DNA of 64,000 nucleotides from Clostridia bacterium. GTDB lineage: Bacteria > Bacillota > DSM-521 > Neomoorellales > SLTJ01. This document shows positions 42,034 through 50,480 of this stretch, one piece after another. Below the pieces are notes generated by a model that saw nothing but the letters and a program-made list of their open reading frames with translations, made no database searches and was not told the origin of the DNA. The translations under genes were made by a program, and so were the position numbers. The stretch spans positions 1 through 64,000 of the forward strand of contig JANLFO010000005.1 in the NCBI GenBank assembly GCA_024653205.1, read 5' to 3'. Within the stretch, counting starts at the first letter, position 1; every line of letters starts with the position of its first letter.

Positions 42034-42771
42034 ATGCTGCTGGGGGTGGATTTTCACCTTCAGGCTAACGGGTTGTTGGCTTTTGCCGAAGGCATTCTGG
42101 CCCCCGAGCCTGAAGTACGCCGCCTGGCCGACGCGGTGGATGTCTTCCTGGACAACGTCGAACCCACCGGCCAGCCCCTCTACTACATGTACCGGGGGGT
42201 TGCCCACGCCGATAAGATAGAGATCTTTCACCTCTACGGCCTGCGCTACGACATAACCGTGCTGGTTCCGGTGAAAATAGGCCGGGAATTCGTGAAGACC
42301 GTGGGGCACTTTCACTCCCCCAAGCCGGCCAACCAGGAGGAAACCTTTTCCGAGTACTACGAGGTCCTGGCCGGCGAAGCCCTTTACCTGCTCCAGAAGA
42401 ACAAACGGGACGGCGACGTAGAGGAGATCATGGCCGTGGAGGCCAAGAAGGGCGACAAGGTTTACGTCCCTCCCAACTACGGCCACGTCACCGTGAATCC
42501 CACCGAGGATTTCCTGGTTATGGCCAACCTGGTGGCCGCCGATTTTCCCTCCCTTTACGAGCCCTTCCAGATAAAGAAGGGCGCGGCCTACTACTGCATC
42601 GAGGGTGAAACCGGACGGACCGAATTCGTGCGCAACCCCAATTACCGGAACTCGGTGGGACTGAAGCTGGTACCCGCGCCCAACCTGAGTCAACCCACGG
42701 ATCTGGTGAAGCACAAGGGCCTCTACCAGGCCTTCCTGGAGGCCCCGGAGGCCTTCCGGTTCCTGACCTAG
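42034..42771 (+). CDS. pgiA: Cupin-type (archaeal) glucose-6-phosphate isomerase
   Basis: A 245-residue cupin-fold phosphoglucose isomerase, the metal-dependent type first described in Pyrococcus and Thermococcus. TVGHFHSPKP gives the two histidine ligands (His92, His94), FSEYYEVLAGEALYLLQ the glutamate (probably Glu107) and NYGHVTVNP the last histidine (His151). It interconverts glucose 6-phosphate and fructose 6-phosphate. Compared with archaeal enzymes it has a longer loop between His94 and the Glu. The ribosome site GGGAGGAGG is 8 bases from ATG 42034. The gene is a single transcription unit, convergent with queG. Confidence 0.9.
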   Translation: MLLGVDFHLQANGLLAFAEGILAPEPEVRRLADAVDVFLDNVEPTGQPLYYMYRGVAHADKIEIFHLYGLRYDITVLVPVKIGREFVKTVGHFHSPKPANQEETFSEYYEVLAGEALYLLQKNKRDGDVEEIMAVEAKKGDKVYVPPNYGHVTVNPTEDFLVMANLVAADFPSLYEPFQIKKGAAYYCIEGETGRTEFVRNPNYRNSVGLKLVPAPNLSQPTDLVKHKGLYQAFLEAPEAFRFLT

Positions 42772-42817
42772 ATCCCCGGATCGCTCCCTCCGGTATCCGT
42801 AAGCCGCTGGCCTCCGC

Positions 42818-43903
42818 CTAGGTTCCCGGTTCGAGGGCCAGGCGGATTTCTCCCCGCACCCGGTCGTCCCGCTCGCGGCGCCAGGCCGTCCTCAGGGCTT
42901 CGGCCGCGGCTCGGGTGCCGACCCGCCCCAGGGCCCAGGCCGCATGCGCCCGGACCACCGGGCTGGGGTGACGCTCGAGCGCGGCCGCCAGCGCCCCAAC
43001 CGCTTCCGGCCGGCCGCCGTTGCCCAGCACCACGGCGGCATTGCGGGCCAGCACCCCCCTCCCCCGCCAGGCCAGGGCGGTACCTGCCGCCGGTTCGGCC
43101 GACCCCGGGTCCAGCAGGCTTTCCAGGGGCCACCACCGGAGAGAAGAGGGCCTCTCCTTTCGCCGCGGCCGGTTGTACGGGCATACCTCCTGGCAGGTGT
43201 CGCATCCCATGAGACGTTCGCCGATGAGCGGCCGGTACTCGCGGGGGATCACCCCCCGCGCCTGCGTCCGGTAGGACAGGCAGCGGTAGGGGTCGAGCTC
43301 GTAAGGAGCGACCAGGGCGCCGGTGGGGCAGGCCTCAAGGCAGCGGCGGCAGGAGCCGCAGGGATCGGAGGGGAAAACCTGCGCCGGGGGGACGAGCGAG
43401 GACGGCAACTCGGCATCCAGCGCCAGTTCCCCCAGCCAGAACCAGGAGCCCAGTTCGGGGTGGACCAGGCAGGAGTTGCGGCCGAAAAAGCCCAGCCCGG
43501 CCCTGGCGGCCAGGGCCCTCTCCACCGGCGGGACGGCGTCCACCCAGGCCCGGTACGAGAACCGCACTCCGGCATCCAGCAACAGGTTTGCCACCGTTCG
43601 GATTTTTGCCTCTACCACCCGGTGATAGTCCGGGCCGGCCAGGCTCCGGGCCACCAGTCCCCGGAGGCCGTCGGGAGGCCGGTCTCCGTCGCTGGCCGGG
43701 TAGGGAAGGGCCAGACAAACCAGGGTGCGGGCGGGGGGCCAGTAGCGGCGGGGATCGGCCCGCAGCTGCGGGTCTGCCGGCACAAACGGAGGGTACCGTC
43801 CCTGCTCCCGGCGCGTCTCAAGCAGGCGGGCCAGAGCCGGGTCGTATTCCGCCCGGGTGACGCCCACCAGGATACCCATATCTTTTGCCTGCTCCCACCA
43901 CAT
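42818..43903 (-). CDS. queG: Epoxyqueuosine reductase
   Basis: A 361-residue QueG: an N-terminal DUF1730 cobalamin-binding part (FGRNSCLVHPELGSWFWLGE), two 4Fe-4S motifs (CGSCRRCLEACPTGAL and CDTCQEVCPYNRP, with the extra RCLSY cysteine) and a C-terminal HEAT-like repeat region (about residues 290-355). It performs the last step of queuosine biosynthesis, reducing epoxyqueuosine in tRNA with cobalamin. The start is ATG 43903; the frame extends to 44107 through repeat copy 9. Cobalamin dependence fits the corrinoid genes elsewhere in the window. Confidence 0.93.
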   Translation of the reverse strand: MWWEQAKDMGILVGVTRAEYDPALARLLETRREQGRYPPFVPADPQLRADPRRYWPPARTLVCLALPYPASDGDRPPDGLRGLVARSLAGPDYHRVVEAKIRTVANLLLDAGVRFSYRAWVDAVPPVERALAARAGLGFFGRNSCLVHPELGSWFWLGELALDAELPSSLVPPAQVFPSDPCGSCRRCLEACPTGALVAPYELDPYRCLSYRTQARGVIPREYRPLIGERLMGCDTCQEVCPYNRPRRKERPSSLRWWPLESLLDPGSAEPAAGTALAWRGRGVLARNAAVVLGNGGRPEAVGALAAALERHPSPVVRAHAAWALGRVGTRAAAEALRTAWRRERDDRVRGEIRLALEPGT

Positions 43904-44021
43904 GCCCCTTACCCCCGCCGCTCCATGGTAGCAGAGGCCCGAGCCAAGAGTCAAACCGCCGGCCCGCCGGCACCCGGCGCATCCGCCCTCAGTCTGCCCG
44001 ATAGGGCACTCTGCCGACTTT

Positions 44022-44165
44022 GCCTTGCCGGCAGTCCTGGTTTCCCCTGGTACCGGTCGCTTAGCCGACCGAACTAGGGTTCGAGCTTCGCGCTCCGGCG
44101 GGCACACCGCTTAGGCGCCATCCGTGGCGCCGGCGGCGGAGGAAGCGCAGCCCCCCGGCTAGAAC
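44022..44165 (+). repeat. MITE-like element, left half (copy 9)
   Basis: TTGCCGGCAGTCCTGGTTTC, the TACCGGTCGCTTAGCCGACC stretch, ACCGAACTAGGGTTCGAGC and GCGCCATCCGTGGCGCCGGC match the left arm and half the core of copy 10. The right arm is absent. The rest of the 382-base gap up to the next gene holds nothing that I recognise. Confidence 0.75.
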
Positions 44166-44285
44166 TTTAGTGCGTTCAGAAAGATAGAGGAAGGGGGAAG
44201 GGCCCGGCAGGTCTCCGGTGGGCCTTACCGGCAAGGAACCGGGGACGACGCGGCAAAAGGGCGGTTCAGGCGGGCCCCGCGAAGC

Positions 44286-44915
44286 ATGTCAGGGCGATGC
44301 CAAATCCAGGAGTTGGCCGAGGTTCCGGACCGGGAAACCTACCTCGAGGTGTACCGGCTGCTGGAAGAGGCCACCCCCCTGCGGGAAGACTGCGGACTGC
44401 TCTGCGGCAGGCTCTGCTGCCGGCCCGACCGGCCGGACACCGGGATCTACCTGCTGCCGGGAGAGGAAGCCCTTTTCCGGGGCGACGAGGAATGGCTGGA
44501 GTGGACGGAGCAGCGGGCCGAGGAATACGACTTCCCGCCGGGGTGGGAGGGTACGGTCTACTTCGTGCGCTGCCGGGGCACCTGTCCCCGCTCTTCCCGT
44601 CCCCTGCAGTGCCGCTTCTTCCCCTTGACCGCCCACTGCCTTCCCGACGGCCACCTGGTGATCATCTGGGAAACCCTGGCCCTGCCCTACCGCTGCCCTT
44701 TACTCACCGGAGCTTACCCGCTGGAGCACGGCTTCGTTCGGGCCGTGGCCGAGGCCTGGCGGCTGCTGATGCGCTTCCGCCGGGTGCGGGAGCTCGTGTG
44801 CTGGGACTCCCGGCAGCGGGATAAAGCGGCAAAGAAACTGCTGCCCTGGAAGGATCCTGCTACCGGACGCCCCTCCCCGGCGGGCCGGATCGTGAAGGTG
44901 GCCGGCCGGCTCTAG
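44286..44915 (+). CDS. Cysteine-rich protein of unknown function
   Basis: A 209-residue soluble protein with DCGLLCGRLCCRPD and CRGTCPRSSRPLQCRFFPL; the cysteine pattern and CRFFPL resemble YkgJ-type zinc/iron-binding cluster proteins, but the order differs and no family is firm. LPGEEALFRGDEEWLEWTE is also notable. The C-terminal is basic. It may bind iron-sulfur or zinc. The gene converges with a rubredoxin-like small gene and overlaps its end by 4 bases. Start ATG 44286, without a strong ribosome site. Confidence 0.6.
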   Translation: MSGRCQIQELAEVPDRETYLEVYRLLEEATPLREDCGLLCGRLCCRPDRPDTGIYLLPGEEALFRGDEEWLEWTEQRAEEYDFPPGWEGTVYFVRCRGTCPRSSRPLQCRFFPLTAHCLPDGHLVIIWETLALPYRCPLLTGAYPLEHGFVRAVAEAWRLLMRFRRVRELVCWDSRQRDKAAKKLLPWKDPATGRPSPAGRIVKVAGRL

Positions 44916-45067
44916 TAATCCTCGTCCGAGGCCTCCAGAACCTCGCACTCTCCCGGACGGCAGAGGTGATGGCATATGGGGCAGGCGGATTCTGCTCCCC
45001 GGGCGGTGAAGATCGTGCCGCAACGGCTGCACTTGAAGCTGCGGGGAGCGTTCTCGGCCGCGTGCAA
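44912..45067 (-). CDS. Rubredoxin-like/zinc-ribbon small protein
   Basis: A 51-residue protein with FKCSRCGTIFTA and ACPICHHLCRPGEC, two CxxC knuckles of the rubredoxin or zinc-ribbon type, plus three more cysteines near the end. The start is TTG 45067, chosen because GGAGGG lies 6 bases before it; the frame extends to 45103 through the ribosome site. It may be an electron carrier or a simple metal-binding protein. Not long enough for a full rubredoxin fold match. Confidence 0.62.
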   Translation of the reverse strand: MHAAENAPRSFKCSRCGTIFTARGAESACPICHHLCRPGECEVLEASDEDY

Positions 45068-45180
45068 GGCGGTCCCTCCTTTGCTTCGTATGCCGTAATA
45101 CACCAGGCTTAGTCTGCCCTGCCGGACGAGGGGCTACACCTCCGGGCTCCGGCGTCCGCTTTTCGGGCAGAAGACGTGGC

Positions 45181-45425
45181 CGATCCACAGCTCTCCCTGC
45201 CGGCAGTCCTGGTTCCCCCTCGTACCGGTCGCTTCGCCGACCGAACTACGGCTTGAGCTGCGGGCTCCGGCGGGCACGCCGCTTAGGCGCCGTCCGTGGC
45301 GCCGGCGCGGCTTCGGCCGTCCGTGGCCTTCGGCCCGCCTCCACCCTGGCTCTCGCCTAGTTCGGTGCCCGGCGCGCTTTAGGTACTCGGTAAAACCAGG
45401 ACTGTCGGCGGATGCCGCGAGCAAC
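45181..45425 (+). repeat. MITE-like element, near-complete copy (copy 10)
   Basis: Left arm CCGGCAGTCCTGGTTCCCCC and right arm ending AAAACCAGGACTGTCGGCGG (complementary), inner CCGACCGAACTACGGC and CGCCTAGTTCGGTGCCCGG, and the core with GCGCCGTCCGTGGCGCCGG. No clean target duplication is seen. It lies just upstream of the promoter of the next MBL gene. Confidence 0.85.
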
Positions 45426-45442
45426 TCGGCCCGCGGGGCTCC

Positions 45443-45471
45443 TTGTCCGGGCCTGCGGCATATGATATGAT
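45443..45471 (+). promoter_or_regulatory. Promoter of the MBL hydrolase gene
   Basis: TTGTCC (45443-45448), 17 bases, TATGAT (45466-45471); start of transcription near 45479, 36 bases before ATG 45515. It begins 18 bases after the right end of repeat copy 10. Confidence 0.6.
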
Positions 45472-45514
45472 GGCAGCGAAAACCGCCAGCTTTTCGCGGA
45501 AAGGAGCCTTAGGC

Positions 45515-46204
45515 ATGCGGCTGAGCTCTCGCCTTTACGTGTATCCCTGGCAGGGGGCGGGCAACAACTGCAACAGCTACTGCCTGAAGGGAGAGCAACT
45601 GATCCTGATCGACCCCGGGCACGTTCGCAACGAATTCGGCGAGCCCTGCCTCGACTACCTGGCGCGCAGCATGGCCGGGGACGGCCTGCGCCTGGAAGAC
45701 GTGAACCTGATCCTGCTCACCCACTCCCATCCCGACCATTCGGAAGCGGCCGGCGCGATAAAAGAAAGAAGCGGCGCCCGGGTGGCCATGCACGCGGCGG
45801 AGGAGGAGCACTGGCTGGCCATGTTCCGCCTGCTGCATCCCGGACGGGAGCCCTTCGGCCAGCCGGAGGCCGACTTTTACCTGCAGGAAGGGGAGCTGGT
45901 GATCGGCGAATCCGACCCCATCCGCCTGCAGGTGCTGCATACCCCCGGGCACTCGCCCGGATCGCTCACCTTCTACTGGGCCGAGGCCAAGGCTCTCTTC
46001 ACCGGCGACGTGATCTTCGCCGCCAGCCTGGGGCGCACGGACTTTCCCCAGGGCGACGGCGAGCAGCTCAAGGCCAGCATCCGGCGCCTGGCCGATCTGG
46101 ACGCGGAGTACCTGTTTCCCGGGCACATGCAGATGATCCGGGGCCGGCAGGCGATAAAGAATAACTTCAGGGTGGTCATGGACACGTACTTCATGTACAT
46201 CTGA
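45515..46204 (+). CDS. MBL-fold hydrolase
   Basis: A 229-residue metallo-beta-lactamase-fold enzyme: NSYCLKGEQLILIDPGH, LTHSHPDHSEAAG (HxHxDH), HTPGHSPGSL, FTGDVIFAASLGRTDFP and LFPGHMQMI. This is the glyoxalase II-like subclass. The start is ATG 45515, 9 bases after AAAGGAG; the frame is open to 45443. Substrate not known. It is followed, 40 bases on, by the YbjQ-family gene. Confidence 0.85.
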   Translation: MRLSSRLYVYPWQGAGNNCNSYCLKGEQLILIDPGHVRNEFGEPCLDYLARSMAGDGLRLEDVNLILLTHSHPDHSEAAGAIKERSGARVAMHAAEEEHWLAMFRLLHPGREPFGQPEADFYLQEGELVIGESDPIRLQVLHTPGHSPGSLTFYWAEAKALFTGDVIFAASLGRTDFPQGDGEQLKASIRRLADLDAEYLFPGHMQMIRGRQAIKNNFRVVMDTYFMYI

Positions 46205-46244
46205 AAGGGTCGTACGCCACGAAACGGGGAAAGGGGACTGGAGC

Positions 46245-46604
46245 GTGCTGCTGTCCACCACGGAAGAGGTCCCGGGATACGAGGTGGTCGAAGTACTGGG
46301 CTTGGTCCGGGGTAACACGGTACGGGCCCGGAACATAGGTCGGGATTTCACCGCCTTTGCCCGCAATCTGGTAGGTGGAGAAGTCAAAGCCTATACCCAA
46401 CTCCTCAACGAGGCCCGCGAGGAAGCTATGCAGCGTCTGGCTCAAGAGGCCCGTTCCCTGGGCGCGGACGCGGTCATCGGCCTGCGCTTCGGCACTTCTT
46501 CCGTAATGCAGGGAGCGGCAGAAATTCTGGTCTACGGCACGGCGGTAAAGTTGGCACCCCGATCCGCCGCGGTTTCCCGGCAGGCCGAGGTCCGGGCGCC
46601 GTAG
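46245..46604 (+). CDS. YbjQ/UPF0145 family protein
   Basis: A 119-residue protein of the YbjQ (UPF0145) family: TTEEVPGYEVVEVLGLVRGNTVRA split over the first 28 residues, ARNIGRDFTAFARNLVGGEV, and ARSLGADAVIGLRFGTS. These form pentamers and are annotated as possible heavy-metal-binding proteins without firm proof. The start is GTG 46245, 3 bases after GGGGACTGGA. Its partners in other genomes vary. Confidence 0.88.
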   Translation: MLLSTTEEVPGYEVVEVLGLVRGNTVRARNIGRDFTAFARNLVGGEVKAYTQLLNEAREEAMQRLAQEARSLGADAVIGLRFGTSSVMQGAAEILVYGTAVKLAPRSAAVSRQAEVRAP

Positions 46605-46649
46605 GCGCGGCTTGACCGCCCCGGAGGGAGAGGTTATATTTAGAGTGCC

Positions 46650-47423
46650 ATGACCCACGCTAATGAAACCGCATATCGAGCACCGGCAGTGGTCAAGGCC
46701 TTTGCCTTGATGGAAGAGGTGGCCAAGGAACCCGGCCGATTGGGCATCAGCGAACTGGCCCGCCGCCTGGGGCTGCCCAAAAGCACCGTACACGGTCTGG
46801 TGAGGGTACTGCTGGAGCAAGAGGCCCTGGTCCGCGGCCCGGATCACAGGGGTTTTCGGCTGGGGCCGCGGCTTTACCGCCTGGGCCGGGTGGCGGCGGT
46901 GAACCTGAGCCTTGAGGCTCTGGTACAGCCCTATCTGGAGGCTTTGAGCCGCGAACTGGAGGAGACGGTTTTCCTCGGCACCTGCAACGGCCAGGGTATC
47001 ACCATCACTGCCAAGGCCGACAGCCCGAAAGAATTCAAACTCACCGCTCCGGTGGGCACCAAGCTCCCGCTCCTGGCCGGAGCCACGGCCAAGGTGTTTC
47101 TGAGCACCAGGGACGAAAAAGAGGTGGCCGCCCTCCTCACCGAAAAACCCCTACCCCGCTTTACCGAGCATAGCATCACCGATCCCCAGGAATTCGTCCG
47201 CCAGGTAAGAGAGGCCAGGGAGAAGGGATACGCCCTGGACTGCGAAGAGTACCTGCGCGGCGTCAACGCCGTGTGCGTTCTGCTGCCCCTTGCCGGGCGC
47301 ACGCAGCCGTCGGCGCTGTGGGTGGTGGGCTTCAGCCGTTCCCTGACCCCCGAAAAGATGCAGCAGGCGGTGGCCGCGGGCAAGCGGGTGGCCGACGAAT
47401 TGAGACAGCTTACCTTCGTCTGA
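46650..47423 (+). CDS. IclR-family regulator
   Basis: A 257-residue IclR protein. Winged helix: LGISELARRLGLPKSTVHGLV (about residues 32-52). Effector domain: LTAPVGTKLPLLAGATAKVFLS and YALDCEEYLRGVNAVCVLLPL. The target is not obvious; the following gene is a PHP phosphoesterase and no transporter is adjacent. Start ATG 46650 after GGAGGGAGAGG. It is one of three IclR genes in the window. Confidence 0.9.
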   Translation: MTHANETAYRAPAVVKAFALMEEVAKEPGRLGISELARRLGLPKSTVHGLVRVLLEQEALVRGPDHRGFRLGPRLYRLGRVAAVNLSLEALVQPYLEALSRELEETVFLGTCNGQGITITAKADSPKEFKLTAPVGTKLPLLAGATAKVFLSTRDEKEVAALLTEKPLPRFTEHSITDPQEFVRQVREAREKGYALDCEEYLRGVNAVCVLLPLAGRTQPSALWVVGFSRSLTPEKMQQAVAAGKRVADELRQLTFV

Positions 47424-47477
47424 TCGGGCCTCGGTCGGACCGGGCCAACGAAAGCAGGGGTTAAGAATCGCCGCAAC

Positions 47478-48458
47478 GTGGGGGAGGAAAACATGAGCCG
47501 CATAAAGGTGAGGTGGCGGCCCGAAGGACTGGCCCGCCGGCCGGTACGCGTCCTGGATCTGCACGTTCACCTCAAGCTCAGCAAAGGGGATATCTTCCGG
47601 GGAGAAGGACTGGCCGGTCTGATCAACCGGGCCCGAAGCCTGGGTCTGCAAGGGTTTGCCGTGGCCGAGCATTTCCACGCCCGCGATTTCTGGGCCATGT
47701 ACGACGCCCTCTTCCGCCTCTTCCCCTGCCGCGACGGAGTGTTTCGGGTGGAGGAAGGCTTTTTCCTCCTGAGCGGAGGCGAGGTTTCCCTCCAGGAGGG
47801 CCAGCACCTGGTAATCCTGGCTCCCCCGGAGCGACTGTACGATCTGGACCATTCCTTTCCCCGGCCGCTCTCCGCCGGTCATCACCCCGCCCTGCCCGAA
47901 CTTCTGGAACATACCGAGGGCACGGAAGCCCTGTTGATCGCCGCCCACCCCTTCCGCAGCTCGGGTCTCCCCCCACAGGTACTCCCCATGTTGGCCCGGC
48001 TGGACGCGGTGGAGGCCAACGGCCGCGACCTGGATCCCCCGGACCGCATCCTCCGCCTGGCGCAGCGCCTGGGGCTGCCGGTAGTGGGCGGGAGCGACGC
48101 CCACCACGTCCTCCAGCTGGGCACCCGGGCCACGGTGCTGCCCGCGGGGCCGGCCGGTTTTACCGCCGTAGCCTCGGCGATCAGGCAGGGCCGGGCAGGT
48201 CTGGCCGAATTGTCCGGCGCCAGGTGGATGGTGGGCCTGGCGGTAAACTATAAGCGGATGGTGAAGGCCGGCCGGCGCTTCGCCGCCCTCCTGCGTGGCG
48301 GCGGGGGCGGTAACGTCCCCTCGGGGCGTCCCACCCGGCCTTCGGCCGCCTATTCCATCCAGAATCTCCCGGAGGCGCTGCCAGGCGAGTATGGTAACCG
48401 TACGACTGAGCCCCCGGCGGCAGAAGAGAGTGGAGGCCGGGCACCCGTGGGTATATGA
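47478..48458 (+). CDS. PHP-domain phosphoesterase
   Basis: A 326-residue PHP-fold protein: VLDLHVHLKLSKG (first metal motif), VAEHFHARDFW, IAAHPFRSSG and VGGSDAHHVLQLG. These metal-binding motifs mark the PHP family, which includes histidinol phosphatase and DNA polymerase III exonucleases; the substrate here is unknown. The C-terminal 80 residues are Gly/Pro-rich and unconserved, and the frame overlaps the rlmI start by 68 bases, so part of the tail may be non-functional. Start ATG 47478; a second ATG lies at 47493. Confidence 0.83.
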   Translation: MGEENMSRIKVRWRPEGLARRPVRVLDLHVHLKLSKGDIFRGEGLAGLINRARSLGLQGFAVAEHFHARDFWAMYDALFRLFPCRDGVFRVEEGFFLLSGGEVSLQEGQHLVILAPPERLYDLDHSFPRPLSAGHHPALPELLEHTEGTEALLIAAHPFRSSGLPPQVLPMLARLDAVEANGRDLDPPDRILRLAQRLGLPVVGGSDAHHVLQLGTRATVLPAGPAGFTAVASAIRQGRAGLAELSGARWMVGLAVNYKRMVKAGRRFAALLRGGGGGNVPSGRPTRPSAAYSIQNLPEALPGEYGNRTTEPPAAEESGGRAPVGI

Positions 48459-49569
48459 CACGGAAATCGAGAGCGTGGACGGCGCCTGCCGGCCGGGCGA
48501 CCTGGCAGAGGTGGTGGACGAGCGGGGCCGCTTCCTGGGGCGGGGCTACATCAACCCCCGCTCCACCATTGCCGTGCGCCTGCTTACCCGCCGCCGGGAG
48601 ACGATCGACCGCGGTTTTTTCGCCCGCCGCCTTTTGCGGGCCTGGGAATACCGGCGGCGGCTGCTGCCCGCCCTGGACACCGACGCCGTACGGGTGGTCT
48701 TTGCCGAGGCGGACTTTCTGCCCGGGCTGGTGGTGGATAAGTTCGGCGACTACCTGGCGGTTCAGACCCTGACCGCCGGAATGGACCGGTGGCAGTCCAC
48801 GCTGGTGGAGCTGCTGGAAGAGGCCCTCAGACCCAAGGGTATCTGCGAGCGCAACGACGCCGGGGTGCGCGCCCGTGAGGGCCTGGAACTGCGCCGAGGA
48901 TGGATCAGGGGCGAGCCGGAAGCCCCGGTGGTCGTGCGCGAACACGGTCTTTCCTTCTACATAGACGTGGCCCACGGGCAGAAGACCGGCTTCTTCCTGG
49001 ATCAGCGGGAAAACCGCGCCGCCCTGCGCGGTCTGGTAGAGGGCGGCCGGGTGCTGGATGCCTTCTGTTACACCGGCGCCTTCAGCCTGCATGCCGCCGC
49101 CTACGGTGCGCGGGAAGTGCTGGGCATAGACTTCTCCGCCGAGGCCGTCGCCCTGGCCGAAGCCAACGCCCGGCTGAACGGCCTGGCCGGGCGCTGCTCC
49201 TTCCGCACCGCCAACGCCTTTGACGAACTCAGGAACCTGGAGCGGGCGGGCGAGAAATTCGACCTGGCAATCCTGGATCCTCCCGCCTTCACCAGGAGCA
49301 AGGAAAACCTGGAGGGGGCCCTGCGTGGTTATAAGGAAATCAACCTGCGGGCCATGCGGCTGCTTCCGCCGGGGGGATTCCTGGTAACCTGCTCCTGCTC
49401 CTACCACCTTTCCGAAGAGCAATTCCTGGAGGTGGTGCTGGCGGCCGCCCGGGATGCCCGCCGCACCCTGCGCCTGGTGGAACTGCGGCGCCAGGCCCGG
49501 GACCACCCCATCCTGCCCACCCACCCGGAGTCCTACTATCTCAAATGCCTGATCCTGCAGGTATTCTAA
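48391..49569 (+). CDS. rlmI: Class I SAM-dependent rRNA methyltransferase, RlmI type
   Basis: A 392-residue protein of the RlmI/YccW family: an N-terminal PUA-like domain (SPRRQKRVEAGHPWVY and GRFLGRGYINPRS), then a Rossmann methyltransferase domain with VLDAFCYTGAFSLHAAAYGA (SAM loop), AILDPPAFTRSKE and VTCSCSYHL. RlmI methylates a 23S rRNA cytosine. Start ATG 48391; the upstream frame to 48295 belongs to the PHP gene region. Coupled to the PHP gene by a 68-base overlap. Confidence 0.9.
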   Translation: MVTVRLSPRRQKRVEAGHPWVYDTEIESVDGACRPGDLAEVVDERGRFLGRGYINPRSTIAVRLLTRRRETIDRGFFARRLLRAWEYRRRLLPALDTDAVRVVFAEADFLPGLVVDKFGDYLAVQTLTAGMDRWQSTLVELLEEALRPKGICERNDAGVRAREGLELRRGWIRGEPEAPVVVREHGLSFYIDVAHGQKTGFFLDQRENRAALRGLVEGGRVLDAFCYTGAFSLHAAAYGAREVLGIDFSAEAVALAEANARLNGLAGRCSFRTANAFDELRNLERAGEKFDLAILDPPAFTRSKENLEGALRGYKEINLRAMRLLPPGGFLVTCSCSYHLSEEQFLEVVLAAARDARRTLRLVELRRQARDHPILPTHPESYYLKCLILQVF

Positions 49570-49601
49570 GGAAAGGCCGCCGGCAACTCCGGGCTGCCCA
49601 A

Positions 49602-49753
49602 CTGATGTGTTCCCAGTTTGCCCCCCGGCAGTCCTGGTTCCCCTCGTACCGGCCGCTTCGCCGACCGAACTACCACAGCAGGAGTTCGGTACCCGGCACG
49701 CTTTAGGTACTCGGAAAAACCAGGACTGCCGCCCGAAAGTGGGAATAAACCAG
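49602..49753 (+). repeat. MITE-like element, internally deleted short copy (copy 11)
   Basis: Left arm CGGCAGTCCTGGTTCCCC and right arm GGAAAAACCAGGACTGCC with outer CTGATGTGTTCCCAGTTT and its diverged partner; only a few bases of core (CACAGCAGG) remain between the two ACCGAACT/AGTTCGGT boundaries. A 9-base direct repeat with two mismatches (GCTGCCCAA left, GCTGCCTAC right) abuts the ends. The right end stops just before the stop codon of the next gene. It is a deletion derivative, as expected for a MITE. Confidence 0.82.
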
Positions 49754-49758
49754 GCTGC

Positions 49759-50379
49759 CTACTGCTCGGCCTGGGGCCTGCCCTTCGGTACGGGGGGCGG
49801 GCACTTGGTGAGATCCATATTTTCCAGCCTGGACAGTATCTCGTCTGCCTTTTCCCGGGTCAACTTGCCTTCCTCTACCAGCTTCTGCAGCTCTGCCTTC
49901 CTGGCCTCCAGGACCTTTTCCTTGAGCTGCTCCAGGGTCAGGCCCTTGTCCGCCGCCATCTGCTCCAGGGTCTTGCCGCTCTGCAACGCCTCGTGCAGCT
50001 CTTGCGGCGTCATGTCCAGGATCTCCGCCACCTCCGGCCCGAAGCCGCCGCGTCTACCACCGAAGCCCCGCTGTCCGCCGAAGAACGGACCGGGCCAGAC
50101 GCCTTGCTCCAGGCCCTCACGCAGCCGCTGCGCCTTCTCCTCGGGCAGGATCCCCTGCCTCACGCCCTCGTCGATGGTCTGGTCGGCGGCGGACCTGACC
50201 GCCTCCTGAAGCCTGGCCTCGTCCACACCCAGGGCCGCGGCCAGCTTGGACCAGAAGATCTCGGGCAGGTCCGCGGGCGAGCCCGTGCCCTGTTCCTGGG
50301 CTAGGGCCACACCCCCGGCTGCCAAGGCCAGGGCCAGGGTAAGGGCCAGGATCGTCCACCGCAGCTTCTTGCTGCCCAC
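49759..50379 (-). CDS. Exported helical protein (DUF2680-like)
   Basis: A 206-residue protein with a signal peptide (about residues 1-28), then DLPEIFWSKLAAALGVDEARLQ and two similar helical segments, ending with GKTLEQMAADKGLTLEQLKE and LVEEGKLTREKADEILSRLE. A Gly/Phe/Arg-rich hinge (GGQRGFGGRRGGFGPE) sits in the middle. The layout resembles DUF2680 proteins, which are small secreted Firmicute proteins of unknown role. The start is GTG 50379, 5 bases behind GGAGGTGA; GTG 50388 would have no room for a ribosome site. Confidence 0.75.
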   Translation of the reverse strand: MGSKKLRWTILALTLALALAAGGVALAQEQGTGSPADLPEIFWSKLAAALGVDEARLQEAVRSAADQTIDEGVRQGILPEEKAQRLREGLEQGVWPGPFFGGQRGFGGRRGGFGPEVAEILDMTPQELHEALQSGKTLEQMAADKGLTLEQLKEKVLEARKAELQKLVEEGKLTREKADEILSRLENMDLTKCPPPVPKGRPQAEQ

Positions 50380-50480
50380 TCTTCTCACCTCCCGGCTACC
50401 CGTTGTTGTGTCTCCCGGAGTCTAGAGTAGGCCGGGGAGCTTAAGAAAAGCTTAAAGGAAGCTAAAGACTCACTAAGAAA

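Noticed and set aside
42818-44107. QueG starting at 44107
   Set aside because: The added 68 residues are translated repeat copy 9; ATG 43903 fits the family start.
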